Shown: positions 1 to 8,095 of the stretch, piece by piece | Position numbering within the stretch: the first letter of the stretch is position 1 | Layout: each line of letters opens with the position of its first letter | Source of the DNA: Lachnospiraceae bacterium | GTDB lineage: Bacteria; Bacillota; Clostridia; Lachnospirales; Lachnospiraceae | Length of the DNA stretch: 40,477 bases | Direction of reading: 5' to 3' | NCBI GenBank assembly: GCA_017551165.1 | Contig: JAFZMO010000126.1 | Location: 1-40,477, forward strand | Made by a program: the position numbers and the translations under genes | Notes under the pieces: generated by a model | What the model saw: the letters and a program-made list of their open reading frames with translations, nothing else | The model's database searches: none | What the model was told of the DNA's origin: nothing

Positions 1-9
1 GGCAATTAA

Positions 10-132
10 AAAGAGGCTCTTCAGAGCCGGCCCGTGACCGCAGTGCGGTTGGCGATTCTTCAGAGCCTCTTTAGAGGCAAGCAGGGAACAGCGGCTTATA
101 GCCGCAGAGGAAACCACCAGCTCAGCTGGTGG
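10..132. repeat. Cluster of palindromes, possible end of an IS200/IS605-type element
   Basis: Four compact hairpins and one long-range inverted repeat fill this stretch. They are GGCTC-TTCA-GAGCC (15-28), ACCGC-AGT-GCGGT (37-49), GCGGCT-TAT-AGCCGC (91-105) and a perfect nine-base palindrome CCACCAGCT-C-AGCTGGTGG (114-132). The segment 10-20 (AAAGAGGCTCT) is the reverse complement of 62-72. None is followed by a run of T, so they do not look like ordinary terminators. Serial hairpins of this kind are typical of the subterminal ends of IS200/IS605 elements and their non-autonomous derivatives. No transposase is visible, so that identity is inference. Confidence 0.35.
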
Positions 133-150
133 TCATGATTTGCGTTTTCC

Positions 151-179
151 TTGAATAATCCGGCGGTTTTTGGTATACT
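151..179 (+). promoter_or_regulatory. Sigma-A-like promoter of the lepB operon
   Basis: TTGAAT (151-156) and TATACT (174-179) are separated by 17 bases. The -10 element is extended (TG at 171-172, one base before TATACT). Transcription would start near 186, about 45 bases before the lepB GTG. This excludes the upstream in-frame ATG at 170, which lies inside the promoter. Confidence 0.7.
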
Positions 180-229
180 TTCGTATAAGTGGGATTTTGT
201 GCGCTTTTTGCGGGAAGGAGCGTTTTTAC

Positions 230-814
230 GTGGCGGATCGGTATGATTTTACGCATGCGGAGCGTAAGGAAAAAATAATCCGGATCTGTATCAGCATCGG
301 CATCTGGGTCGTATCGGTCGCGGCCGTGATCGCGCTGGCGTGGCTCGTCGTGTACCTCTCGATCGAGAAGACGACGATGGTCGATGCCTCGATGGAACCG
401 ACACTGATGCAGGACGACAAGATCGTGATCGACAAGATGACGTATCGCTTCCGCGATCCGAAACGCAACGACGTCATCGTGTTCCGTCAGGGAGATGACG
501 AGCACAGCTTCTACAACATCAAACGGGTGATCGGGCTTCCGGGGGAGAAGGTGCGTATCGCGGAGGGCGTTGTGTACATCAACGGCAAGGAGATGGAGGA
601 GTACGCGAATGTGGATACGATGATATTGCCCGGTCTTGCGAACTATGAGATCACGCTCGGCGAGGATGAGTATTTTGTGCTCGGGGATTCCCGGAACAAC
701 TCGGAGGACAGCCGGTACGCGACGGTCGGCAACGTGCACCTCAATGAGATCATCGGTCGCGCATGGATACGAACAAACAAGTTCGGCTTTGTAAACAGTC
801 TGAACAAACGATAG
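230..814 (+). CDS. lepB: Type I signal peptidase
   Basis: Membrane serine protease that removes signal peptides from exported proteins outside the cytoplasmic membrane. The 194-residue protein has one N-terminal membrane segment (about 17-43). The catalytic serine is Ser54 in the motif SMEPTL, the catalytic lysine is Lys98 in IKRVIGLPGE, and the conserved C-terminal box GDSRNNSEDSR follows. This is the full set of a Gram-positive single-span signal peptidase. I chose the GTG at 230 because GGAAGGAG sits nine bases before it and the promoter ends at 179; an in-frame ATG at 170 would add 20 poorly fitting residues and lies within the promoter. The gene is the first of a long operon; rbgA follows after nine bases. 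Confidence 0.93.
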   Translation: MADRYDFTHAERKEKIIRICISIGIWVVSVAAVIALAWLVVYLSIEKTTMVDASMEPTLMQDDKIVIDKMTYRFRDPKRNDVIVFRQGDDEHSFYNIKRVIGLPGEKVRIAEGVVYINGKEMEEYANVDTMILPGLANYEITLGEDEYFVLGDSRNNSEDSRYATVGNVHLNEIIGRAWIRTNKFGFVNSLNKR

Positions 815-823
815 CGGAGATAT

Positions 824-1702
824 ATGAACGAGAGTAAGACAAACATCAACTGGTACCCGGGCCACATGGCGAAGGCCAAGCGTCAGATGCAGGACGACAT
901 GAAGATCATCGATGTCGTCGTGGAGCTGGTCGACGCGCGGATCCCTGCGAGCAGCAAGAATCCGGACATCGACTCGCTTGCGAGCGGCAAGTCCCGTGTC
1001 ATCCTTCTCAACAAGGCGGACATGGCGGACCCCGATGTGACGGCTATGTGGAAGAGTGAATACGAGAAGAAGGGATTTGTCGTGGCGGCGGTGGACGCGC
1101 GCAAGAGCAACGGTCTCAAGATCGTCAACGACTGTATCCTCGCCGCGTGCAAGGAGAAGATCGAGCGCGACCGAAAGAGGGGCATCTTAAACCGCCCCCT
1201 GCGCGCGATGATCGTGGGAATCCCCAACGTAGGAAAGTCAACATTTATCAACAGTTTTGCAGGCAAGGCCGTCGCCAAGACGGGCAACAAGCCGGGCGTC
1301 ACGAAGGGGCGTCAGTGGATCCGCCTGAACAAGCAGGTCGAACTTCTCGACACACCGGGTATCCTGTGGCCGAAGTTCGAGAGCCGGGAGATCGGCCTTC
1401 GCATCGCCTGGATCGGTTCGATCAACGATCAGATCCTGGTCACGACGGACAACGCGGAACAGCTTTTGGTCTATATCGCGAACACCTATCCCGGAATGAT
1501 CTCGGCCTACTACGGCATCGAGGAGGAGACCGGGGACTCGGCAGTACCGGGAGCGGAGCTGTTGCTTCGCATCGCGAATAAGCGTGGGTGTCTTCGCAAG
1601 GGAGGCGAGCCGGATCTTGAGCGCGCCGCCAACATGGTAACGGATGATTTTCGGAGTGTACGGATCGGCCGCATCAGTCTGGAGCGGCCGGTGAAGGAAT
1701 GA
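824..1702 (+). CDS. rbgA: Ribosome biogenesis GTPase YlqF/RbgA
   Basis: Circularly permuted GTPase that helps late assembly of the 50S ribosomal subunit in Gram-positive bacteria. In the 292 residues the G4 motif NKAD (63-66) comes first, then the P-loop GIPNVGKST (132-140), then G3 DTPG (176-179), which is the permuted order diagnostic of the family. The N-terminal WYPGHMAKA (10-18) and the segment NKPGVTKG (155-162) are also family hallmarks. The C-terminal helical RNA-binding region is present and the length is normal. GGAG sits four bases before the ATG. The stop codon is within a few bases of the rnhB start, so the two are probably translationally coupled. Confidence 0.95.
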   Translation: MNESKTNINWYPGHMAKAKRQMQDDMKIIDVVVELVDARIPASSKNPDIDSLASGKSRVILLNKADMADPDVTAMWKSEYEKKGFVVAAVDARKSNGLKIVNDCILAACKEKIERDRKRGILNRPLRAMIVGIPNVGKSTFINSFAGKAVAKTGNKPGVTKGRQWIRLNKQVELLDTPGILWPKFESREIGLRIAWIGSINDQILVTTDNAEQLLVYIANTYPGMISAYYGIEEETGDSAVPGAELLLRIANKRGCLRKGGEPDLERAANMVTDDFRSVRIGRISLERPVKE

Positions 1703-1713
1703 TCGGAGGCGTT

Positions 1714-2475
1714 ATGGAGTCGATCACGGGAATCCGGGACGCGGTCAAGGCCTGTCCCGAGGAGGAGCTGGAAGCGCTGCTTGCGACCTACGCGGACGAC
1801 TCGCGCGCGGGCGTTCAGAGCATCGTGAAGTCCGGGCAGAAGCGCCTGGAGGCGTACCGCAGGGAGCTGGCGCGCACGGACGAGATGTGGCATTACGAGC
1901 GGCTGTATCCCGACCGCGAGTACATCGGCGGCATCGACGAGGTCGGCCGCGGACCGCTGGCGGGACCGGTTGTGGCGGCCTGCGTCATTTTACGAAAAGA
2001 CTGTAAACTGCTCTACGTGAACGACTCGAAGCAGCTCACGGAGAAGAAGCGCGAGGAGCTCTACGAGCGGATCCTCGACGAGGCGGTCTCCGTGGGGATC
2101 GGCGTCGTGTCGCACGAGGTGATCGACGAGATCAACATATTGCAGGCGACGTTCCGCGCGATGCGCGAGGCGATCGACATGATGAGCGTCAAGCCGGATC
2201 AATTGCTGGTCGACGCCGTGCATATTCCCGGGATCGCGATCCCGCAGAGGGGCATCGTCAAGGGCGACGCCAAGTCCATCAGTATCGCGGCGGCGAGCAT
2301 CGTCGCGAAGGTCACGAGAGACCGCATGATGGTCGATATGGACGAGCGCTATCCGGGGTACGGATTTGCCGGAAACAAGGGCTACGGCTCGGCGGAACAC
2401 ATCAAGGCGCTCCGCGAGATCGGGCCGTGTGAGATCCACAGGAGATCGTTTATCCACGCGTTTACGAATGAGTAG
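1714..2475 (+). CDS. rnhB: Ribonuclease HII
   Basis: Metal-dependent endonuclease that cuts RNA in RNA-DNA hybrids and starts removal of single ribonucleotides from DNA. The catalytic core starts with GIDEVGRGPLAGP, with Asp75 and Glu76, followed by NDSKQL, a central LLVDAV carrying the third acidic residue, AASIVAKVTRDR, and the FAGNKGYGS motif. About 70 residues of helical extension precede the core, as in Bacillus-type RNase HII. Two starts are possible. The ATG at 1699 overlaps the rbgA stop but has an SD abutting it. The ATG at 1714 has GGAGG four bases upstream and is preferred, giving 253 residues. RNase HI is encoded 13 kb downstream. Confidence 0.93.
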   Translation: MESITGIRDAVKACPEEELEALLATYADDSRAGVQSIVKSGQKRLEAYRRELARTDEMWHYERLYPDREYIGGIDEVGRGPLAGPVVAACVILRKDCKLLYVNDSKQLTEKKREELYERILDEAVSVGIGVVSHEVIDEINILQATFRAMREAIDMMSVKPDQLLVDAVHIPGIAIPQRGIVKGDAKSISIAAASIVAKVTRDRMMVDMDERYPGYGFAGNKGYGSAEHIKALREIGPCEIHRRSFIHAFTNE

Positions 2476-2512
2476 TCAGCGCGTCGAATGTGGGAAGTAA
2501 GAAGGTGGGGGA

Positions 2513-2854
2513 ATGAACAGAAGGACCGTCGGTACCGCGAATGAGGAGCGGGCGGCGAGGTTTCTGCAGGAGAACGGATACGCTCTTCGGATGCAGAATT
2601 ACCGCTGTTTCTGCGGCGAGATCGACATCGTCGCGGAGGAGGGCGGAGAGCTTGTCTTCGTCGAGGTCAAATACCGCAGGACAACGGAGCACGGGCTGCC
2701 GGAGCAGGCGGTCGACGCGCATAAACAGGCGCGGATCCGCAGGGTCGCCACGGTGTTTTTGCAGGAGCACGGACTGTCGCAGGACACGGACCTGAGGTTC
2801 GACGTTGTGGCGATGGACGAGCGCGAGATCCGGCTGTACCGGAACGCGTTCTGA
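2513..2854 (+). CDS. yraN: UPF0102 family protein YraN (predicted nuclease fold)
   Basis: A 113-residue protein of the UPF0102/YraN family, which has a restriction-endonuclease-like fold and is very often next to rnhB, as here. The visible motifs are GEIDIVAEEG (about 35-44) and FVEVKYR (about 49-55), which form the D-ExK nuclease-like core. The length is normal. A G-rich SD (GGTGGGG) precedes the ATG. The cellular role is not firmly established; a DNA-processing function is inferred from the fold and the rnhB neighbourhood. Confidence 0.88.
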   Translation: MNRRTVGTANEERAARFLQENGYALRMQNYRCFCGEIDIVAEEGGELVFVEVKYRRTTEHGLPEQAVDAHKQARIRRVATVFLQEHGLSQDTDLRFDVVAMDEREIRLYRNAF

Positions 2855-2900
2855 GTGCTGCGGACACGCATATTACGCAAAATGGGAGTCAACATCGGTT

Positions 2901-3728
2901 ATGGATGGTTACAGGATAACAGAGCCGCTTTCCGACGGCGTGAAGGTCGTGCAGTTTCCGGAGCTGCTGCAGTTCCCGGAGCTTCGGCACGGATTTTCCA
3001 CGCGTGAGGGAGGCGTGAGCAGCGGGATCTTCGCCTCGATGAACCTCGGGTTTGAGCGGGGCGACGAGGAGGCCAACGTGCGGGAGAATTTCCGCCGGAT
3101 CATGACGGCCCTCGACATTCCGCAGGGCGCTGAGGTGTTTACCAAGCAGACGCACACGACCAACGTTGTCGTTGTGACTGCCGAGAACCGCGGCACGGGG
3201 ATCGAACGGCCGGTTCCGTACGACGATGTCGACGGGATCGTGACCGATGTTCCGGGACTTGCGCTCACGGTGTTCTGTTCGGACTGTGTGCCGATCTGGT
3301 TCTACGATCCGGTCCGCAGGGCGATCGGCGTGTGCCACGCGGGCTGGCGCGGAACGGTCGGCGGGATCGCCGGCAAGACGGTGGAACTGATGAAGGAACA
3401 ATACAGCTGTAACCCCACGGACATTCACACGGCGATCGGACCGTCCATCGGCCCGGAGTGCTTTGAGGTCGGCGAGGAGGTTGCTGTCGTGTTCGAGGAG
3501 AGGTTCGGAGCTTCCGTGGTCGTGCGGGAAGGGTATCCGAAGCCGCATGTGGACCTGTGGAAGGCCAACGCGGCAGTGCTTGCGGAGGCGGGCGTGCCAA
3601 GAGATCAGATCGCGATCTCGGGACTGTGTACGATGTGCCATCCGGATCTTCTGTTCTCGCACCGCGCAACGGGCGGAAAGCGGGGCAGCAACGCAGGTTT
3701 TCTGATGCTTTCGGAGAGTGATTCATGA
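2901..3728 (+). CDS. pgeF: Peptidoglycan editing factor PgeF (YfiH/laccase-domain family)
   Basis: Cytoplasmic enzyme of the YfiH/DUF152 multicopper-oxidase-like family. PgeF members remove wrongly incorporated amino acids from muropeptide precursors; relatives act on purine nucleosides. The family motifs are all present: HGFSTREGGVS near the N-terminus, VCHAGWRGTVGG with the metal-binding Cys and His, GPSIGPECFEVG, and the C-terminal CTMCHPDLLFSHRATGG. The 275-residue length is usual. The ATG at 2901 is the only plausible in-frame start; its SD (GGGAG, 2884-2888) is rather far away. The end overlaps the next gene by four bases (ATGA), which indicates translational coupling. Confidence 0.88.
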   Translation: MDGYRITEPLSDGVKVVQFPELLQFPELRHGFSTREGGVSSGIFASMNLGFERGDEEANVRENFRRIMTALDIPQGAEVFTKQTHTTNVVVVTAENRGTGIERPVPYDDVDGIVTDVPGLALTVFCSDCVPIWFYDPVRRAIGVCHAGWRGTVGGIAGKTVELMKEQYSCNPTDIHTAIGPSIGPECFEVGEEVAVVFEERFGASVVVREGYPKPHVDLWKANAAVLAEAGVPRDQIAISGLCTMCHPDLLFSHRATGGKRGSNAGFLMLSESDS

Positions 3729-5038
3729 ATCATGAACATACCATAGTGGATGTCGTCGAGAGAAGCCCCGCGTGGAAGGCGGGACTGCGCAAGGGCGACC
3801 GTCTGCTGACGCTGAACGGGCGGGAGATCATCGACGTGCTCGACTTCCGTTTCGAGGAGGAGGAGCGCAGCCTGACGATCGGCTATCTGCGCGATGGGGA
3901 GGAGAGGACCGTGACGGTCCGCAAGGGCGAGTACGAGGAGCTCGGACTGGTGTTTGCGGAGTCTCTCATGGACGATTACCGCTCCTGCCGGAACGACTGC
4001 GTGTTCTGTTTCATACGGCAGCTGCCGCCGGGAATGCGCGAGACGCTGTACTTCAAGGATGACGACACGCGCCTGTCCTTTTTGCAAGGCAACTACGTGA
4101 CGCTCACGAACGTCTCCGACGAGGAGCTGGAGCGCATCTGTTTTTATAAGCTCTCGCCGATGAACGTGTCGGTGCATACGACGAACCCCGAGCTTCGCTG
4201 TAAGATGCTGCACAACCGTTTCGCGGGAACGATCGTGGAGAAACTGCGGCGCCTGAAGAAGGCCGATATCACGATGAACGGGCAGATCGTTCTCGTCCCC
4301 GGCTACAACGACGGGGAGGAGCTCGAGCGCACGATCCACGACCTGACGGAGTTTCTGCCGAACCTGCAGAGCCTGAGCGTCGTGCCGGTCGGGATCACGA
4401 AATACCGCGACAACCTGCCGAAGATCCGCACATTTACCACGGAGGAGTCGCGCGAGGTGATCGGCATCATCCGCAAATGGCAGGGCATCTGCATGCAGTA
4501 CTTCGACACGCGGTTCGTGTTCGCGTCGGACGAGTGGTTCCTGACCGCAGGACTGCCGCTCCCGTCGGAGGATGAGTACGAGGGGTACCCGCAGATCGAG
4601 AACGGCGTCGGCATGATCCGCTCGCTCACCGAGGAGGTCGAGGCGGAGCTTGAATGCCGCGAGGGCGATGACCTCGTGCACGAGGCGACGATCGCGACGG
4701 GAACGCTGGCGGCGCCTGTGATCAAACAGCTGTGTGACCGCGTGAAGGAGGTCTATCCGAACCTCCGCGTGGAGGTCTATCCGATCATCAACTATTTTTT
4801 CGGGGAGACGATCACGGTCTCGGGCCTGTTGACAGGCAAGGATATCATCGAGCAGATGAAGGATCGCGAGATCCGCGGGAACTTGATCCTGCCGGAAAAT
4901 CTGCTCCGCAGCGGCGAGGAAGTTCTGCTCGATGACCTCACGGTTTCGGATATTGAAAATGCTTTACAAACCAGAGTGCGTATAGTACAATCTGTTGGAT
5001 ATGATTTCGTGGATTCCCTGATAGAAGAAGGAGATTGA
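3725..5038 (+). CDS. PDZ / radical SAM-like / DUF512 protein
   Basis: A 437-residue protein of the DUF512 family. The N-terminal 65 residues form a PDZ-like domain (ERSPAWKAGLRKGDRLL). The cluster Cys88-x3-Cys92-x2-Cys95 (CRNDCVFC) follows, a radical-SAM-type 4Fe-4S ligand set. The rest holds the DUF512 region with conserved segments such as VPGYNDG and VPVGITKYRD. The biochemical role is unknown. The family is widespread in Clostridia and Cyanobacteria and commonly sits next to der, as here. The start overlaps the pgeF stop by ATGA. The last 90 bases use AT-rich codons (TTA, AGA, ATA, GTA, CAA) unlike the rest of the gene, which coincides with an embedded promoter for der. Confidence 0.9.
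   Translation: MNHEHTIVDVVERSPAWKAGLRKGDRLLTLNGREIIDVLDFRFEEEERSLTIGYLRDGEERTVTVRKGEYEELGLVFAESLMDDYRSCRNDCVFCFIRQLPPGMRETLYFKDDDTRLSFLQGNYVTLTNVSDEELERICFYKLSPMNVSVHTTNPELRCKMLHNRFAGTIVEKLRRLKKADITMNGQIVLVPGYNDGEELERTIHDLTEFLPNLQSLSVVPVGITKYRDNLPKIRTFTTEESREVIGIIRKWQGICMQYFDTRFVFASDEWFLTAGLPLPSEDEYEGYPQIENGVGMIRSLTEEVEAELECREGDDLVHEATIATGTLAAPVIKQLCDRVKEVYPNLRVEVYPIINYFFGETITVSGLLTGKDIIEQMKDREIRGNLILPENLLRSGEEVLLDDLTVSDIENALQTRVRIVQSVGYDFVDSLIEEGD
4963..4991 (+). promoter_or_regulatory. Probable der promoter inside the upstream coding sequence
   Basis: TTTACA (4963-4968) and TACAAT (4986-4991) have exactly 17 bases between them and lie within the 3' end of the DUF512 gene. Transcription would start near 4998, giving a leader of about 48 bases that contains the der SD (AAGGAG, 5028-5033). 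The local switch to AT-rich codons supports selection on the DNA sequence rather than on the protein. Confidence 0.6.
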
Positions 5039-5045
5039 TACAGGT

Positions 5046-6368
5046 ATGAGTAAGCCGATTGTGGCGATCGTGGGTCGCCCGAACGTAGGCAAATCGACGC
5101 TTTTCAACGCGATCGCGGGCGAGCAGATCAGCATCGTGCAGGACAACCCCGGCGTGACGCGCGACCGCATCTATGCGGATGCGTCCTGGCTGTCGCACGC
5201 GTTCACGATGGTGGACACCGGCGGTATCGAGCCGGATACGAAGGACGATATGCTGAAGCACATGCGCGAGCAGGCAGAGATCGCCATCGCCGCGGCGGAT
5301 GTGATCATATTCGTGACGGACGTGCGCGAAGGTCTCGTGGACTCGGACAACAAGGTTGCGGACATGCTTCGCCGGTCCGGCAAGCCGATCGTTCTGTGCG
5401 TCAACAAGGTGGACAGTTTCAACCGTCTGATGGCGGATGTGTATGAGTTTTACAACCTCGGACTGGGCGATCCGTTCCCCGTCTCCGCGGCATCGCGCCT
5501 CGGGTTCGGAGAACTTCTCGACGAGGTGGTGAAGCATTTTCCGGATAATGCCGGAGCGGACGAGGAGGACACGCGGCCGAAGATCGCGATCGTCGGCAAG
5601 CCCAACGTTGGCAAGTCGTCCATCGTCAACAAACTTCTCGGCGAGAACCGTGTCATCGTCTCGGATGTCGCAGGTACGACGCGCGACGCGATCGACACGA
5701 CGGTCACTTACAACCACAAGGAATATGTTTTCATTGATACCGCCGGACTGCGCCGCAAGGCGAAGGTTACGGAGGAGATCGAGCGCTACAGCGTGATCCG
5801 CACGGTCGCTGCCGTGGAGCGCTGTGACGTCGCCGTCGTCGTGATCGACGCACAGGAGGGCGTGACCGAGCAGGATGCGAAGATAGCGGGCATCGCGCAC
5901 GAGCGCGGCAAGGGCATCATCATCGCGGTCAACAAGTGGGACGCGATCGAGAAGGACGACAAGACCATCTACGAGCACCGGAACCGCATCCGCGAGATCC
6001 TCTCGTTCATCCCTTACGCGGACATCGTGTTTGTCTCCGCGCTCACGGGACAGCGTCTTCCGAAGCTGTTTGACGAGATCGAGAAGGTCATCGAGAACCA
6101 GAACAAGCGCATCGGCACGGGTGTGCTCAACGAGATCATGGCAGAGGCGGTCGTGCTGCAGCAGCCGCCGTCGGACAAGGGCCGCCGCCTGAAGCTGTTC
6201 TACATCACACAGGTCGCAGTGAAGCCGCCGACCTTCGTTATCTTCGTGAACGACAAGGAGCTGATGCATTTTTCGTACACGAGATACATCGAAAACAAGA
6301 TCCGCGAGGCGTTTGGTTTCGAGGGAACTTCGCTGAAGTTCCTCATCCGCGAGCGCAACGATAAGTAA
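5046..6368 (+). CDS. der: Ribosome biogenesis GTPase Der (EngA)
   Basis: Essential double-GTPase for 50S ribosome assembly. The 440-residue protein has two tandem G domains. The first has GRPNVGKST (10-18), DTGG and NKVD; the second has GKPNVGKSS (184-192), DTAG and NKWD. A KH-like C-terminal domain follows, ending about where family members end. AAGGAG lies 12 bases before the ATG. The gene can be read from the operon promoter upstream of lepB and probably from its own promoter at 4963-4991, a sensible arrangement for an essential gene. Confidence 0.97.
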   Translation: MSKPIVAIVGRPNVGKSTLFNAIAGEQISIVQDNPGVTRDRIYADASWLSHAFTMVDTGGIEPDTKDDMLKHMREQAEIAIAAADVIIFVTDVREGLVDSDNKVADMLRRSGKPIVLCVNKVDSFNRLMADVYEFYNLGLGDPFPVSAASRLGFGELLDEVVKHFPDNAGADEEDTRPKIAIVGKPNVGKSSIVNKLLGENRVIVSDVAGTTRDAIDTTVTYNHKEYVFIDTAGLRRKAKVTEEIERYSVIRTVAAVERCDVAVVVIDAQEGVTEQDAKIAGIAHERGKGIIIAVNKWDAIEKDDKTIYEHRNRIREILSFIPYADIVFVSALTGQRLPKLFDEIEKVIENQNKRIGTGVLNEIMAEAVVLQQPPSDKGRRLKLFYITQVAVKPPTFVIFVNDKELMHFSYTRYIENKIREAFGFEGTSLKFLIRERNDK

Positions 6369-6392
6369 GCGTGGGTAAGGAGGAGATCGGCT

Positions 6393-7073
6393 ATGCCGGT
6401 TAAGATAGTCGTTTGTCTGCTTGTCGGATATCTGTTCGGCAATTGTCAGACTGCATTTTTCATCGGGAAGGCGCACGGCATCGACATTCGCCGCTACGGA
6501 AGCGGCAATGCGGGCACGACGAACGCGATGCGCACGCTCGGAAGAAAGAGCGGCATGCTCGTATTCTTAGGGGACCTTCTCAAGGTGTTGATCCCCGGAA
6601 TGCTGCTTCGGTACGCGATCTTCCCGGATGAGCCGTATGTGATCCTGCTGTGTGAGATCCTCGGCTTCGGCGCGGTCATCGGGCACTGCTTCCCGTTCTG
6701 GATGCAGTTCCGCGGCGGCAAGGGAATTGCCGTGACGGCCGGCGCGATGCTGTGCGTCGACTGGCGCCTGATCGTGTTTGTCAGCGTGTTTGCACTCATC
6801 GTGTATCTGACGAGATACGTCTCGGTCGGCTCGCTGTTCGTGGTCGTGCTGTTCCCGACGTACATCGCGATCATGTACCGGAACAACGAGTACTGGCTCT
6901 GGATGCTGCTCGTGGCCCTGTTGTACACGGTCTCGGGCGTCTATATGCACCGCGCGAACATCAAGCGGCTTTTGAACGGTACGGAAAATAAGATCGGCCA
7001 GCATGTGAAGGTGGAAGAAGCCGTTGCGGCCGAGGAAACTACAGACGGACAGAACAGGTCCGAAGAAGAGTAA
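6393..7073 (+). CDS. plsY: Acyl-phosphate:glycerol-3-phosphate acyltransferase
   Basis: Integral membrane enzyme that makes lysophosphatidate from acyl-phosphate and glycerol-3-phosphate, the first committed step of phospholipid synthesis. Several hydrophobic segments run through the 226 residues. Motif 1 (GSGNAGTTNAMRTLG) and motif 2 (GHCFPFWMQFRGGKGIAV) of the PlsY family are intact. The last 30 or so residues are a hydrophilic, Glu-rich tail that is longer than in many relatives and probably cytoplasmic. GGAGGAGA-type SD lies upstream. The next gene, gpsA, makes the glycerol-3-phosphate substrate and follows after 14 bases. Confidence 0.95.
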   Translation: MPVKIVVCLLVGYLFGNCQTAFFIGKAHGIDIRRYGSGNAGTTNAMRTLGRKSGMLVFLGDLLKVLIPGMLLRYAIFPDEPYVILLCEILGFGAVIGHCFPFWMQFRGGKGIAVTAGAMLCVDWRLIVFVSVFALIVYLTRYVSVGSLFVVVLFPTYIAIMYRNNEYWLWMLLVALLYTVSGVYMHRANIKRLLNGTENKIGQHVKVEEAVAAEETTDGQNRSEEE

Positions 7074-7087
7074 GGAGGATATCGACC

Positions 7088-8089
7088 ATGTCGAAGATCA
7101 GTGTGCTCGGCGCGGGAACGTGGGGAACCGCACTCGCGATCGAGCTTGCAAACAAGGGGCAGGAGGTGACGCTGTGGTCGGCCCTGGAGCGCGAGATTAC
7201 CGCGCTTCGCAATGACCGCAAGAACATCCCGAATCTGCCCGGCGCCTCGCTGCCGGAGTCGGTGTATCTGACGACGGATCTCGCGGAGGCGTGTGATGAC
7301 GAGGAGATCCTCGTGTGCGCGGTGGCTTCGCCGTATGTGCGCAGCACGGCACAGAAGATCAAGCAGTACTGCAAGAAAGGACAGATCATTGTCAACGTGT
7401 CCAAGGGTATCGAGGAGAAGACGCTTCTCACGATGACCCAGATCATCGCGGACGAGATCCCCGGCGCGAAGGTTGCGGTGTTGTCCGGACCGAGCCACGC
7501 GGAGGAGGTCAGCCGCGGTATCCCGACGGCGGTCGTCGTCGGTGCGGAGAACCGCAGAGTAGCCAAGACCGTGCAGGAGGCGTTCTTCTCGGAGATGTTC
7601 CGCGTGTACACCTGCGACGACATGCTCGGCATCGAGATCGGCGGTTCCCTCAAGAACGTGATCGCGCTTGCTGCGGGTATCGCGGACGGTCTCGGCTTCG
7701 GCGACAACACGAAGGCGGCGCTCATGACGCGCGGCATCGCGGAGATCAGCCGTCTCGGCGTGAAGATGGGCGCGAAGGAATCCACATTTTCCGGACTCTC
7801 GGGCATCGGCGACCTGATCGTCACGTGCGCGAGCAACCACAGCCGCAACCACAATGCGGGCTTCCTCATCGGACAGGGCAAGACCTGTGAGGAGGCAATG
7901 AAGGAGGTTAACCAGGTCGTCGAGGGCGTCAACAGTGCGAAGGCTGCGCTGAAGCTCGGACGGAAGTACCGGGTGAACCTTCCGATCGTTCAGGAAGTCA
8001 ACGATGTGCTGTTTAACGGTGAGTCGGTACGCGAATCCCTGATGGATCTGCTTCGGAGAAATCCCACGGAGGAGTACCGCAGAAAATAG
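7088..8089 (+). CDS. gpsA: Glycerol-3-phosphate dehydrogenase [NAD(P)+]
   Basis: Reduces dihydroxyacetone phosphate to sn-glycerol-3-phosphate in the cytoplasm, feeding plsY just upstream. The N-terminal dinucleotide-binding motif is GAGTWGTALA (8-17). Other family motifs are SKGIEEKTL, LSGPSHAEEV, and GGSLKNVIALAAGI containing the catalytic lysine (Lys189). The C-terminal half has GDLIVTCASNHSRN. The length of 333 residues is standard. A strong SD (AAGGAGGA) precedes the ATG. Confidence 0.97.
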   Translation: MSKISVLGAGTWGTALAIELANKGQEVTLWSALEREITALRNDRKNIPNLPGASLPESVYLTTDLAEACDDEEILVCAVASPYVRSTAQKIKQYCKKGQIIVNVSKGIEEKTLLTMTQIIADEIPGAKVAVLSGPSHAEEVSRGIPTAVVVGAENRRVAKTVQEAFFSEMFRVYTCDDMLGIEIGGSLKNVIALAAGIADGLGFGDNTKAALMTRGIAEISRLGVKMGAKESTFSGLSGIGDLIVTCASNHSRNHNAGFLIGQGKTCEEAMKEVNQVVEGVNSAKAALKLGRKYRVNLPIVQEVNDVLFNGESVRESLMDLLRRNPTEEYRRK

Positions 8090-8095
8090 GTTACC

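Noticed and set aside
170-229. Upstream ATG at 170 as the lepB start
   Set aside because: It lies inside the promoter's -35 to -10 region and has no SD, whereas the GTG at 230 has GGAAGGAG at good spacing.
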